A DNA stretch of 64,000 nucleotides from Ruminococcus albus AD2013 (GTDB lineage Bacteria; Bacillota; Clostridia; Oscillospirales; Ruminococcaceae). Under the pieces are notes generated by a model, which worked only from the letters and a program-made list of their open reading frames with translations, did no database searches and was not told the origin of the DNA. A program made the position numbers and the translations under genes. Location: assembly GCF_000526775.1 (NCBI RefSeq), contig NZ_JAGS01000001.1, forward strand, positions 2,232,001-2,296,000. Reading direction: 5' to 3'. Of the stretch, positions 42,362-50,837 are shown one piece after another; the first letter of the stretch is position 1; every line of letters starts with the position of its first letter.

Positions 42362-43144
42362 TCACTTCTTGTCTATCTTCAGAGATTTATATATCTCGTC
42401 CAGTTTCTTTTGCAGCTTGTCCCTGCGATTGCTGGAATACAGGACGCTGAACTGGTATAACTTTTCGTCCACTACCTCGATACGCATCTCAACATAATTG
42501 TTGGTCATAGCAGTATCACTGTATGTGAACTTGAGCACGCCGTTATTATTATCTATAAGTTCGTAATCTTTAAGCTGTTCACTGAAAGTTTCATCGAGTT
42601 CTCCTGCAAAATCCTTTTTCAGCGTTACCAGCTTATCCTTGCCTTCATAGTATTCCATAAGCCCATCAAGGTCATTTGAACCAGGGGAATCACCAAGTTC
42701 GGGAATGAGGTTTTTCACGTCATATATCACATAAGTGAATTCCAATTCGGTGTTCGCGAAGGATCTGCATTTTTCGCTCGACATGACTTCAAAGCTAAAA
42801 TCGTCCACCTCTCTCATGGATGCCGGAAGCGTTACCTCAAAGCCGTCAACCTTTATCGTTGTACGCTTTCTGTCATATACAAAGAACACCAGTGTGATTA
42901 TCAGCAGTGCAAGTGCGATCAGGATATAGCTGATAGTTTTCGGATTCATGCCCGAAAATGCTTTTGCACGTCTTTCCTTGACTATTATACCGCCGAACTG
43001 TTCTGCATTCTGCCTGAATCTGTCCTGTGCTGACATTTCTTTATCCAGATTGACTTTTTTATCGACAACCCTTATGGTATCACCGCAGTTTTTACATACA
43101 GTATCACTGTCGTTTATAACTGCTCCGCAAGTTTTACAAACCAT
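42362..43144 (-). CDS. Zinc-ribbon membrane protein, paralog 1
   Basis: 260 residues. N-terminal four-cysteine zinc ribbon (MVCKTCGAVI and CKNCGDTI), a linker of about 50 residues, one membrane helix (about 71-90, YILIALALLIITLVFFVY), then an extracellular domain of about 170 residues. The gene upstream has the same plan, and the extracellular parts look related (GFEVTLPASMREV / FGDITVTFPQKVEKR). Unknown function; likely operon partner of paralog 2, 12 nt apart. Confidence 0.7.
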   Translation of the reverse strand: MVCKTCGAVINDSDTVCKNCGDTIRVVDKKVNLDKEMSAQDRFRQNAEQFGGIIVKERRAKAFSGMNPKTISYILIALALLIITLVFFVYDRKRTTIKVDGFEVTLPASMREVDDFSFEVMSSEKCRSFANTELEFTYVIYDVKNLIPELGDSPGSNDLDGLMEYYEGKDKLVTLKKDFAGELDETFSEQLKDYELIDNNNGVLKFTYSDTAMTNNYVEMRIEVVDEKLYQFSVLYSSNRRDKLQKKLDEIYKSLKIDKK

Positions 43145-43156
43145 ACTTCCGCCCCC

Positions 43157-43954
43157 TTACTTCTTGTATTCTATCGAATCATACATTTTCCTGAATTTGC
43201 TTATAAACTTGTTCTCTTTTTTCTTATTGCAGTATGCATAATACATATAACAGGAATCACCCTCGAAATCGATCATCATATCACAGAACCAGTCTGTACC
43301 GTCATCTGTAAAATAAAATCTCATGTGATTGCCAAGCTGATCTTTTTTCTTATAGCCTTTGATCTCACTGTCACTGCTCATAGCTGCATCCATGAACGGG
43401 AACATAAAGTTGAGATATGTTTCCTCATCTCCGTCACCAAGTTCAAGATCTGACATTTCATACTTGGAATATACGAAGCCCATATCCCTGTTCGCATACG
43501 CAGTAACATCCTCTGCATCTACATCGCCGAATATCGTACTGCTCCTTTTTTCCACTTTCTGCGGAAAAGTTACTGTGATATCTCCGAAGCTTTCAGTCTG
43601 CGGAGAATTATACTTTATCTGATAACCCAGAATGGATACCAGTATAATAATGACAGTAATGAGAATACTTATCAGCTTGGTGGTCGGTATAGAAGACGAG
43701 CGTTTGCGTGTATAACTGCCGCTGTCGAAAGACGAGTTCATGCCGTAGTTGCCATAACCCTGACCGCCGCCATTCATACCGTAATTGCCATAGCCCTGAC
43801 CGCCGTTCATGGTATTTCCGCCGTAGCCATAGCTGCTCTGCTGACCGTATCCTGTGTTGTTATACGCAGGACCCATTTCTGCTCTTCTGGTACCGCAATT
43901 TTTGCACTCGTTGTCTGTTGCACCCAAAGGGGCACCGCAAATAGGACAATTCAT
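43157..43954 (-). CDS. Zinc-ribbon membrane protein, paralog 2
   Basis: 265 residues. N-terminal zinc ribbon (MNCPICGAPL and CKNCGTRR). A Gly/Asn/Tyr-rich repeat (QGYGNYGMNGG repeated, about 30-75), one membrane helix (about 93-113), and an extracellular domain matching its neighbour. Starts at ATG 43954 after AAAGGAG. The repeat region is low complexity and probably flexible. Function not known. Confidence 0.7.
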   Translation of the reverse strand: MNCPICGAPLGATDNECKNCGTRRAEMGPAYNNTGYGQQSSYGYGGNTMNGGQGYGNYGMNGGGQGYGNYGMNSSFDSGSYTRKRSSSIPTTKLISILITVIIILVSILGYQIKYNSPQTESFGDITVTFPQKVEKRSSTIFGDVDAEDVTAYANRDMGFVYSKYEMSDLELGDGDEETYLNFMFPFMDAAMSSDSEIKGYKKKDQLGNHMRFYFTDDGTDWFCDMMIDFEGDSCYMYYAYCNKKKENKFISKFRKMYDSIEYKK

Positions 43955-44054
43955 ATTCTGTTACTCCTTTGCTTTTTTCTTTTGTGTTACGCAATTATGT
44001 ATATTCTGTTATGCGAATATCCCGTAACCCGACTCAATTTCATATAATTACAGC

Positions 44055-44088
44055 TATGCAGGGCGCACCCGTAGACACGTCCTGCATA
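44055..44088 (-). terminator. Possible terminator of pnp
   Basis: TATGCAGG/CCTGCATA stem about 20 nt past the pnp stop. The T tract is weak, so this is only a candidate. Confidence 0.4.
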
Positions 44089-44107
44089 AAGCAATTATTC
44101 TTAAAAA

Positions 44108-46225
44108 TTATTCCTTGTTGGCAGCTCTCTTTGCAAGATCAGCGAGAGCGTCCTTTCTGGACAGATTGATCCTGCCCTGATCGTCGATCTCCATTACCTT
44201 AACAACGATCTCGTCGCCGATGGATACAACGTCTTCTACCTTTTCAACTCTCTGCTTATCCAGCTTGGAGATATGTACAAGACCGTCCTTGCCGGGAGCG
44301 ATCTCAACAAATGCGCCGAAGTTCATGATACGAACTACCTTGCCCTTGTAGATAGCGCCGATCTCGGGATCGTTTGCGATAGTGTTGATGATGTTGATAG
44401 CAGCCTGTGCCTTCTCCTTATCGAGACCGCTGACAAATACGCTGCCGTCCTCGGAGATATCGATCTTGACATCGCACTCAGCGGAGATCTTCTGGATAAC
44501 CTTTCCGCCTGAACCGATAACTTCTCTGATCTTATCAACAGGAACCTTGGTGGAGAGCATCTTTGGAGCCCACTTGCTTACCTCAGGTCTAACCTCGGGG
44601 ATAGCCTTGAGCATGATCTCATCAAGGATATACATTCTTGCTTTTCTTGTCTTCTCGAATGCGCTTGCGATGATATCCATAGTCAGACCATCGACCTTGA
44701 TATCGACCTGGATAGCGGTGATACCGTTCTTGGTACCGCCTACCTTGAAGTCCATATCGCCGTAGAAGTCTTCAAGACCCTGGATATCTACCATTGTCAT
44801 CCAGCTGCCGTCTTCCTTGGTGATAAGGCCGCAGGAGATACCTGCAACGGGTTCCTTTATCGGAACGCCTGCGTCCATCAGAGCGAGGGTAGAACCGCAG
44901 ATAGAGCCCTGAGAAGTTGAACCGTTGGAAGAAAGCACCTCGGATACGCATCTGATAGCGTAGGGGAATTCCTCAACGCTGGGCAGTACAGGAACAAGAG
45001 CTCTTTCAGCCAGTGCGCCGTGACCGATCTCACGTCTTCCGGGGCCTCTTGAAGGTCTTGTCTCACCAACAGAGTAGCTGGGGAAGTTGTACTGGTGCAT
45101 ATATCTCTTGCTGGTCTCCTCGTCAAGACCGTCAAGCTTCTGAGCATCGGAAACAGGGCCGAGAGTACAGATAGTCATTACCTGTGTCTGACCTCTGGTG
45201 AAGATACCTGAACCGTGAACTCTGGGCAGTACGCCAACTTCAGCAGCGAGAGGTCTGATCTCGTCGATGCCTCTGCCGTCAACACGCTTGCCCTCATAGA
45301 GCCAGTTTCTAACGATCTTCTTCTGCAGCTTGTAGAGAACTTCCTCAAGCATAGCGCCCTGATCGGGATACTGCTCGTCATACTTCTCATGAACTGCATC
45401 ATATATAGGCTGCATTCTTGCATCTCTTACGTTCTTGTCATCGGTATCGAGAGCCTTCTTGACGTCCTCGCCTACCATAGCCTCGATCTCATCGAAGAGG
45501 TCGTGGTCAACTTCCATGGACTCGAACTCGAACTTAGGCTTGCCGATCTCCTTCTGGATACCCTTGATGAATTCGACCATCTTCTTGATCTCGGTATGAC
45601 CTGTCTCGATAGCCTTCAGCATCAAATCATCGGGGATCTCCTCAGCGCCTGCTTCGATCATAACGATCTTCTCGGCAGAACCTGCAACTGTCAGGTTCAG
45701 CTTGTTATTAGCTCTCTGCTCCAGAGTGGGGTTCAGAACCAGCTCGCCGTCAACATAGCCAACGTTGATGGAAGCAACAGGTCCGTTCCACGGGATATCG
45801 GAGATAGAGATAGCGATAGCAGCAGCGATCATACCTGTGATCTCGGGTGAGTTATCGGGGTCAACAGCCAGTACTGTCATAACAACAGTTACATCGTTTC
45901 TCATGTCCTTGGGGAACAGAGGTCTGATAGGTCTGTCAACACATCTTGAAGTCAGTATAGCCTTATCGCTTGCCTTGCCCTCACGCTTAGTGAAAGAGCC
46001 GGGGATCTTGCCTACTGCATACATCTTCTCCTCAAAATCAACTGAAAGAGGGAAGAAGTCAACGCCCTCACGGGGCTTCTTGGAAGCTGTAACGTTAGCC
46101 ATTACAACGGTCTCGCCGTATCTTACCCAGCATGAGCCGTTTGCAAGTCCGCAGGTCTTGCCTGTTTCAACAACGACAGGTCTGCCTGCATAAGTAGTTT
46201 CAAAAGTCCTTGCGTTCTCAAACAT
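44108..46225 (-). CDS. pnp: Polyribonucleotide nucleotidyltransferase (PNPase)
   Basis: 705 residues, standard length. Phosphorolytic 3'-5' RNA degradation in the cytoplasm. Two RNase PH domains (about 12-225 and 310-550, with GTSQGSICGSTLALMDAGVP at about 430-450), an all-helical linker, then a KH domain (VIGSGGKVIQKI, about 560) and an S1 domain (about 620-690, GAIYKGKVVRIMNFGAFVEI). ATG 46225 is preceded by AAGGAGG. Downstream of rpsO as in many bacteria. The leader holds a large hairpin. Confidence 0.97.
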   Translation of the reverse strand: MFENARTFETTYAGRPVVVETGKTCGLANGSCWVRYGETVVMANVTASKKPREGVDFFPLSVDFEEKMYAVGKIPGSFTKREGKASDKAILTSRCVDRPIRPLFPKDMRNDVTVVMTVLAVDPDNSPEITGMIAAAIAISISDIPWNGPVASINVGYVDGELVLNPTLEQRANNKLNLTVAGSAEKIVMIEAGAEEIPDDLMLKAIETGHTEIKKMVEFIKGIQKEIGKPKFEFESMEVDHDLFDEIEAMVGEDVKKALDTDDKNVRDARMQPIYDAVHEKYDEQYPDQGAMLEEVLYKLQKKIVRNWLYEGKRVDGRGIDEIRPLAAEVGVLPRVHGSGIFTRGQTQVMTICTLGPVSDAQKLDGLDEETSKRYMHQYNFPSYSVGETRPSRGPGRREIGHGALAERALVPVLPSVEEFPYAIRCVSEVLSSNGSTSQGSICGSTLALMDAGVPIKEPVAGISCGLITKEDGSWMTMVDIQGLEDFYGDMDFKVGGTKNGITAIQVDIKVDGLTMDIIASAFEKTRKARMYILDEIMLKAIPEVRPEVSKWAPKMLSTKVPVDKIREVIGSGGKVIQKISAECDVKIDISEDGSVFVSGLDKEKAQAAINIINTIANDPEIGAIYKGKVVRIMNFGAFVEIAPGKDGLVHISKLDKQRVEKVEDVVSIGDEIVVKVMEIDDQGRINLSRKDALADLAKRAANKE

Positions 46226-46260
46226 ATTGATTATCCTCCTTAACGCTGTCCGGCAAAGGC

Positions 46261-46321
46261 TTTAGCATAAAGCGCAGAGTGCAGATTTTCCCGACTTTTA
46301 CACTCTCCGTTCAATGCTAAA
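46261..46321 (-). promoter_or_regulatory. Large stem-loop in the pnp leader
   Basis: On the minus strand, TTTAGCAT pairs with ATGCTAAA and an inner AGAGTG with CACTCT. A double-stranded leader of this type is the RNase III/PNPase autoregulation target of pnp in E. coli; whether that applies here is inference. Confidence 0.5.
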
Positions 46322-46352
46322 AAACCATCACGCGAACATAATTTTACTGTTT

Positions 46353-46393
46353 TTAAAAACACCAAAAGGCAGTGGCGGACAGCCGCCTCTGCC
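46353..46393 (-). terminator. Terminator of rpsO
   Basis: Minus strand GGCAGAGGCGGC pairs with GCCACTGCC, followed by TTTTGGTGTTTTT. Confidence 0.75.
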
Positions 46394-46411
46394 TTGATGA
46401 TCTTAACTTGA

Positions 46412-46678
46412 TTACTTACGGATACCCAGCTTCTCGATAATAGTTCTGTATCTCTCGATGTCGTTCTTCTTCAGGTAGTTGAGAAGGTTTCTTCTCTTAC
46501 CGATCATCTTGTACATACCTCTTCTGGAGTGGTTATCCTTCTTGTGGACCTTCAGGTGTTCTGTCAGGTCGCTGATCCTCTTGGTCAGTATAGCGATCTG
46601 TACCTCGGGGGAACCTGTGTCGGTCTCATGAGTTCTGTTAGCCTCGATAACGGCTGTCTTTTCGTCTTTTCTCAGCAT
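46412..46678 (-). CDS. rpsO: 30S ribosomal protein S15
   Basis: 88 residues, the usual size. S15 binds 16S rRNA at the three-way junction early in 30S assembly. Signature THETDTGSPEVQIAILTKRI at about 15-35 and SRRGMYKMIGKRRNLLNYL at about 50-70. ATG 46676-46678 follows AAAGAGG; the open start at 46735 is 19 codons further and not credible. Upstream of pnp with its own promoter and terminator. The 130-nt leader may carry S15 autoregulation (inference). Confidence 0.97.
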   Translation of the reverse strand: MLRKDEKTAVIEANRTHETDTGSPEVQIAILTKRISDLTEHLKVHKKDNHSRRGMYKMIGKRRNLLNYLKKNDIERYRTIIEKLGIRK

Positions 46679-46814
46679 AATTTTGTACCTCTTTCTTAAA
46701 ATATTTTCCTCTGCATCGGCATACGGCAGGTACATTCTTCTTACCGAAGCGTGACCCGTATTCTGATGCAGGGATACTTATGCCTGTGCGCTATCCGCAC
46801 AATATGACTTATTT

Positions 46815-46843
46815 ATTATACACTATATTCTGTTGTTTGTAAA
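46815..46843 (-). promoter_or_regulatory. Promoter of rpsO
   Basis: Minus strand TTTACA (46838-46843), 17-nt spacer, TATAAT (46815-46820). Confidence 0.8.
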
Positions 46844-46869
46844 GTGAGTTCATATAAATTTTACATTTA

Positions 46870-47252
46870 TGGTTTGTATGTTTTGTGAGGACTGCGGTGG
46901 ACATTGGTCGCCCCTCGTTCCTCGGGTCGAGAAATCAACGAGCTAACGCCGTTGATTTCGGGCGCGGCAATATCTCACGCAGACAGAAAGAGCGTGGACG
47001 GTTGATTTGTCCACGCTCATATTGTTGTTATTGCCGCGCCTTTATTTGGCGGGAAGTTTGCTGTCCTATTTACAGCACGGTTGCCACGTCGCATTTGTGC
47101 CTTGACCGAAGGGCTCTGCCCTTCGAGCTTCCCGCAAGCCTTTCGCGAAAGGCTTGAGCCAAAGCTCCCTTCCTTGGCATACTTACCAAACTTCGTGGTT
47201 GTCCTTCCAACAATTAATGAACACACTAACGCTTCGCTTTTAGTGTTATGAA
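46870..47252. repeat. Hairpin-rich gene-free stretch
   Basis: About 380 bp with no gene but at least five inverted repeats: AAATCAACG/CGTTGATTT (about 46932-46958), GGCGCGGCAAT/ATTGCCGCGCC (46961-47040) enclosing AGCGTGGAC/GTCCACGCT, CGAAGGGC/GCCCTTCG (47107-47125), and CAAGCCTTTCG/CGAAAGGCTTG (47135-47156). At the end come two ATGAATT units. It looks like a dead or noncoding repeat. Confidence 0.6.
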
Positions 47253-48098
47253 TTATGAATTATATTCCCCTGCTATGTTCTTGCCGTCGCATTTTACGAT
47301 AACGCTGTCTGTCTTCGTCAGAAAGATCTCAGCACCGCATTTTTTGAACAGATCTACCGTTTCCTTATCCTCGGGTTCATCTTCGGAACTCGTTATCACT
47401 GCGATATCTGCCTTGATCTCTTCGGCAAAGGGTTTCAGCTGTTTCTGCCAGTGTCCGTGGTAAGGCACTTTGACAAATCGGTAGGTTTTATCGTTGCTTG
47501 CGGTGAACTCTGCAAGCCTGTCATTCTCCGCATCTCCTGCGAAAAGCATATCAACTTCGCCCAATGACACCTCAGTTATGAGAGAAGAATTATTGCTGGG
47601 AGATTTTTCGTACGCTTCCTGTTTAGGAGGGTCTACCGTGAATTCAGCATCGCCGAGAGTAAAACTGAGTTCCTCGCGGACGGTCTGGGGAGTAATATCT
47701 TTATTTTTCAGTTCTTCAAGATAATTGTCGTACTCATCGCTCTCCTTCGGGGAATTGCTTTGGAGTACAGCACCGACCTCACAGGATCTCAGCACCTTTG
47801 CCGCACCGCCCACATGGTCTTTATCAAAGTGGGTTATGATAAGGTAATCCAGCTTTTTGATGCCGTTTTCTTCCATATAAGTAACTATATGCTTGCCGAA
47901 GCCCTTTTCGCCGCAGTCGATAAGAACTGCCCAGTCATCGCCGTAAATGAGTTCGGCATCGGCCTTGCCTGCCTGAAAGCTGTATATCGTCAGTCCGTCA
48001 CCGACTTCGTCAATGCTGACTTTATTTTTTTTCGCGGTACAGCCCGACATAAACGCCGTAAGTGCCGCTGCGGCTATACATACGATCCTTTTCAGCAT
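47253..48098 (-). CDS. ComEC-type metallo-beta-lactamase lipoprotein
   Basis: 281 residues. A lipoprotein signal with lipobox MSGC at Cys 20. The core is an MBL fold with the THFDKDHVGG metal motif (about residue 90), a conserved GDAEND (about 190), and HGHWQ (about 215), as in the ComEC/Rec2 beta-lactamase-like domain. The membrane channel part of ComEC is absent, so this is a stand-alone version outside the membrane. It may be a nuclease or hydrolase, possibly in DNA uptake or phosphate scavenging. Confidence 0.82.
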   Translation of the reverse strand: MLKRIVCIAAAALTAFMSGCTAKKNKVSIDEVGDGLTIYSFQAGKADAELIYGDDWAVLIDCGEKGFGKHIVTYMEENGIKKLDYLIITHFDKDHVGGAAKVLRSCEVGAVLQSNSPKESDEYDNYLEELKNKDITPQTVREELSFTLGDAEFTVDPPKQEAYEKSPSNNSSLITEVSLGEVDMLFAGDAENDRLAEFTASNDKTYRFVKVPYHGHWQKQLKPFAEEIKADIAVITSSEDEPEDKETVDLFKKCGAEIFLTKTDSVIVKCDGKNIAGEYNS

Positions 48099-48164
48099 AA
48101 AACTGTTCCTTTCCTTTACATCTCCCGTCTGTCTATTTCTATTCGAGATACTTCACGTTTTAAT

Positions 48165-49613
48165 TCAGTCATCATCGCTGTCATCATATCTGCTGTCAGC
48201 AGAGGGATTGAGTTTTCTCAGATACTTTCTCTGCGCTATCAGGAAACACAGCACGCAGTACAAGCCTATACATACCAGCACTATTGTACCCGTTATTTTG
48301 AAAAGCTTTGAGCCGAAATACGCCTTTACCACTCTTGCCCTTTCCTTTACGGGTGAACGTTCAACTTTTGTGGTGGAGATAAGGTCTATAACTGCAAGAG
48401 TTTCGCCTTTGTAGGAAAGTTCCATCTTGCCCAGCACATCGCCCTCTTCAACTGGTGCGACTATGTTATCCAGCACGGTTATCTTCTTTTCAACATCATC
48501 GATGGGGATATTCGCAGGCCACATACGGCTGTATCCGCAGGCGGGTTTGAGGTTTGCATAATCGCGCTTTTTTCCGTAGCCGACTTTTACGTCCCTGACT
48601 TCGCTGAATTCGTTGATGAAATCCTTCTGCACAAGGGTATCGAAAGCCCATTCGTACAGATTTATATGGTCGATGAAATTATAGTAGACCACATCGTCAG
48701 CATACATGGAATCGGGGTCTTCTTCGCCTTTTTTGATATCTTCGGGGAGCTTCTCCATAGGCGCACCCATCGTTACTGCCATATAGGTCATGCCGTCAAA
48801 GGTGGCATAGCTTGCAAAACAGCGTCCTGCGGCTTCGGTAGTACCCGTCTTTATACCGCGGCAGTTGGTGTAGTAGTAATCGGTGAACTCGTTTATCATA
48901 TAGTCGGTGCTGACTATATATGTGCCCTCGGGGTGATAGTCGGTAGGTGCCATCGTGAATGAGGGACTGCCCACAAGTTCCCTGAAAACCGGGTACTTGT
49001 TAAGAGCGTACCTGCATATGGTGGAGATATCCTTTGCAGTGGAGAAATTCTGCTGAGTGAACAGACCGTGAGCGTTTGAAAAATGGGTATGTTTCAGCCC
49101 CAGTTCGGCAGATTTTTCGTTCATCATATCCACGAATGCGGGAACGTTTCCGCCCACGTTTATGGCGATTATATTCGCGGCTTCACAGGCTGATGGTATC
49201 AGCAGTGCCGCCAGCAGGTCGTAAGCGCTGACAGATTCGTTGGGCTGTATATCGGCGGTCGCCGCACCTGTATCGTAAAGTTCATCAAAGGCTTCGGTGC
49301 CTGCGGACATCATCCTGTTTTTCAGGGTGCTTTCATCGCCGCCCAGTTCATCCAGAAGAACAACAGCCGTCATAAGCTTTGTCAGTGAGGCGGGAGGGAC
49401 TTCCTTTTCGCCGTTGATATCAACTATGACATCGCCGCTGTCCATATTCACCATATAAACGCATTCGGAATACAGCTTTATATCCCTGCGCTCACCGTCA
49501 GCGTCCACAGCAGTGGGCACAAAGCTGAGAGCAGATGCCGAAAAGCTGCCTATATCAGCAAATATCAGCACAGCACACAGCAGTGCCGATATAACACGCA
49601 ATTTATTTTTCAT
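48165..49613 (-). CDS. D-alanyl-D-alanine carboxypeptidase (DacF/PBP5-like)
   Basis: 482 residues. Signal peptide at 1-28. Peptidase S11 domain with SLTK (S76, K79), the second motif as SAC (IPSACEAAN) in place of the common SxN, and KTG (GIKTGTTEAAGRC, about residue 240). It trims terminal D-Ala from peptidoglycan stem peptides. A beta domain and a C-terminal membrane anchor (about 435-460) follow. The SAC variant is seen in some Clostridial homologs. ATG 49613. Confidence 0.9.
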   Translation of the reverse strand: MKNKLRVISALLCAVLIFADIGSFSASALSFVPTAVDADGERRDIKLYSECVYMVNMDSGDVIVDINGEKEVPPASLTKLMTAVVLLDELGGDESTLKNRMMSAGTEAFDELYDTGAATADIQPNESVSAYDLLAALLIPSACEAANIIAINVGGNVPAFVDMMNEKSAELGLKHTHFSNAHGLFTQQNFSTAKDISTICRYALNKYPVFRELVGSPSFTMAPTDYHPEGTYIVSTDYMINEFTDYYYTNCRGIKTGTTEAAGRCFASYATFDGMTYMAVTMGAPMEKLPEDIKKGEEDPDSMYADDVVYYNFIDHINLYEWAFDTLVQKDFINEFSEVRDVKVGYGKKRDYANLKPACGYSRMWPANIPIDDVEKKITVLDNIVAPVEEGDVLGKMELSYKGETLAVIDLISTTKVERSPVKERARVVKAYFGSKLFKITGTIVLVCIGLYCVLCFLIAQRKYLRKLNPSADSRYDDSDDD

Positions 49614-49721
49614 CTATACTTGACCCTCTTTGTACGGAAATTCAATATTACCAGTATAGCACAATCCTGTGTCATTTGCAAGCGGATTTTGACGAAAATG
49701 AAGTGAAAATATTACCGCTCT

Positions 49722-50627
49722 TTAATCAGGGATATCCGGATTAACGTGTACCATACAGTGCTTTACCTCCGGAAAAGTCTTTTCGATCATGTCATGGACC
49801 ATTTCAGCCGTGTCATGGGCTTCAACAAGTGTTTTGTCCGGATCCATGCGTATCTCGACTTCAACGTATATCTTAGCGCCGAAAAGTCTTGTTTTCAGTT
49901 CATCGATCCCCAGTACGCCCTCTGTGTCAAGTATGACTTCCTGCATTTTAGTAACGGTATCATCACTGCAGGATCTGTCTATCATCTTGTTGACAGCGTC
50001 AATGAAGATCTCAAGTGCCGCTTTTTCGATGAAAACGCAGATTATCACGCTTGCAAGAGGGTCAAGCACAGGCAGACCCATTCTCGCACCGAGTATACCC
50101 GCAAATGAACCGATGGATGAAAGTGCATCCGAGCGGTGATGCCAAGCATCAGCCATCAGCGCCCCGGAGTTTATCTTAACCGCCGTGCGCTTGGTGTAGT
50201 GGTACATAAGTTCCTTAGCAATTATGGATACTACCGCCGCCACAAGTGCCAGCGCCCCCGGCACCACAAGCTTTCCGTTCTGACTGCCTGCTATATTCTG
50301 TACGCCTTTGACACCTATGCCGATTCCCGTACCTGCCAGAACCACAGCCAGTATTACCGATGCTACGCACTCCAGCCTCTCGTGACCGTAGGGGTGTTCC
50401 TTGTCGGGCTGTTTGCCTGCCAGCTTCACGCCTATTATCACCACAAAAGTGCTGAAAACATCAGAAGCCGAATGTACTGCATCAGATATCATCGCGCCGG
50501 ACTTTGCAAGTATACCTGCCAGAAGTTTGAGCAGAGAAAGGGCTATATTCACGATGATGCTCACTACCGATACTTTCATCGCCTCTTTTTCAAGCTTGTT
50601 GTCTGTTTCTATGATCTCAGCGCTCAT
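49722..50627 (-). CDS. Cation diffusion facilitator metal exporter
   Basis: 301 residues from ATG 50625-50627 (AGGAGATGAT upstream); the open start at 50663 lies in the terminator. Six membrane helices and a C-terminal cytoplasmic metal-binding domain. Metal sites: HSASD in helix 2 (ISDAVHSASDVFSTF) and HHRSD in helix 5 (ADAWHHRSDALSS). Antiport of divalent metal against protons. The gene is preceded by a NiCo riboswitch, which makes cobalt or nickel (and perhaps iron) likely substrates. Confidence 0.93.
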   Translation of the reverse strand: MSAEIIETDNKLEKEAMKVSVVSIIVNIALSLLKLLAGILAKSGAMISDAVHSASDVFSTFVVIIGVKLAGKQPDKEHPYGHERLECVASVILAVVLAGTGIGIGVKGVQNIAGSQNGKLVVPGALALVAAVVSIIAKELMYHYTKRTAVKINSGALMADAWHHRSDALSSIGSFAGILGARMGLPVLDPLASVIICVFIEKAALEIFIDAVNKMIDRSCSDDTVTKMQEVILDTEGVLGIDELKTRLFGAKIYVEVEIRMDPDKTLVEAHDTAEMVHDMIEKTFPEVKHCMVHVNPDIPD

Positions 50628-50646
50628 AATATCATCTCCTATAAAA

Positions 50647-50676
50647 ATACACCTGCGGAACAACGTTGTCCCGCAG
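50647..50676 (-). terminator. NiCo riboswitch terminator
   Basis: Minus strand CTGCGGGACAAC pairs with GTTGTTCCGCAG, then GTGTATTTTTAT. The 5' arm is also the last conserved element of the aptamer, so ligand binding and termination should be exclusive. Confidence 0.75.
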
Positions 50677-50790
50677 ATGCATCGTCTGCTGCCTGTCAGC
50701 CCGACTGCACAGCACCCGCAGTACTGCCGTCTGTTCGGTATATATTATTCATCGCGTGCGGGATTTATGCCTGCACTGCGGTAATTCATT
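50665..50790 (-). promoter_or_regulatory. NiCo (czcD) riboswitch
   Basis: Minus strand, in order: GCAGGCA (50768-50774), GCAGTCGGGCTG (50697-50708), GGCAGCAG, and CATCTGCGGGACA (50667-50679). These are the conserved joining elements of the four-stem NiCo aptamer, which binds cobalt or nickel ions. It lies immediately upstream of a CDF exporter, the class of gene it normally controls, and overlaps an intrinsic terminator. I matched the elements by eye; covariance was not computed. Confidence 0.75.
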
Positions 50791-50801
50791 TTCTGATGTT
50801 C

Positions 50802-50830
50802 AGTATAACATATTTTTCGCACAAATGCAA
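50802..50830 (-). promoter_or_regulatory. Promoter of the NiCo riboswitch-CDF transcript
   Basis: Minus strand TTGCAT (50825-50830), 17-nt spacer, TATACT (50802-50807). Confidence 0.7.
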
Positions 50831-50837
50831 TAGTTTT

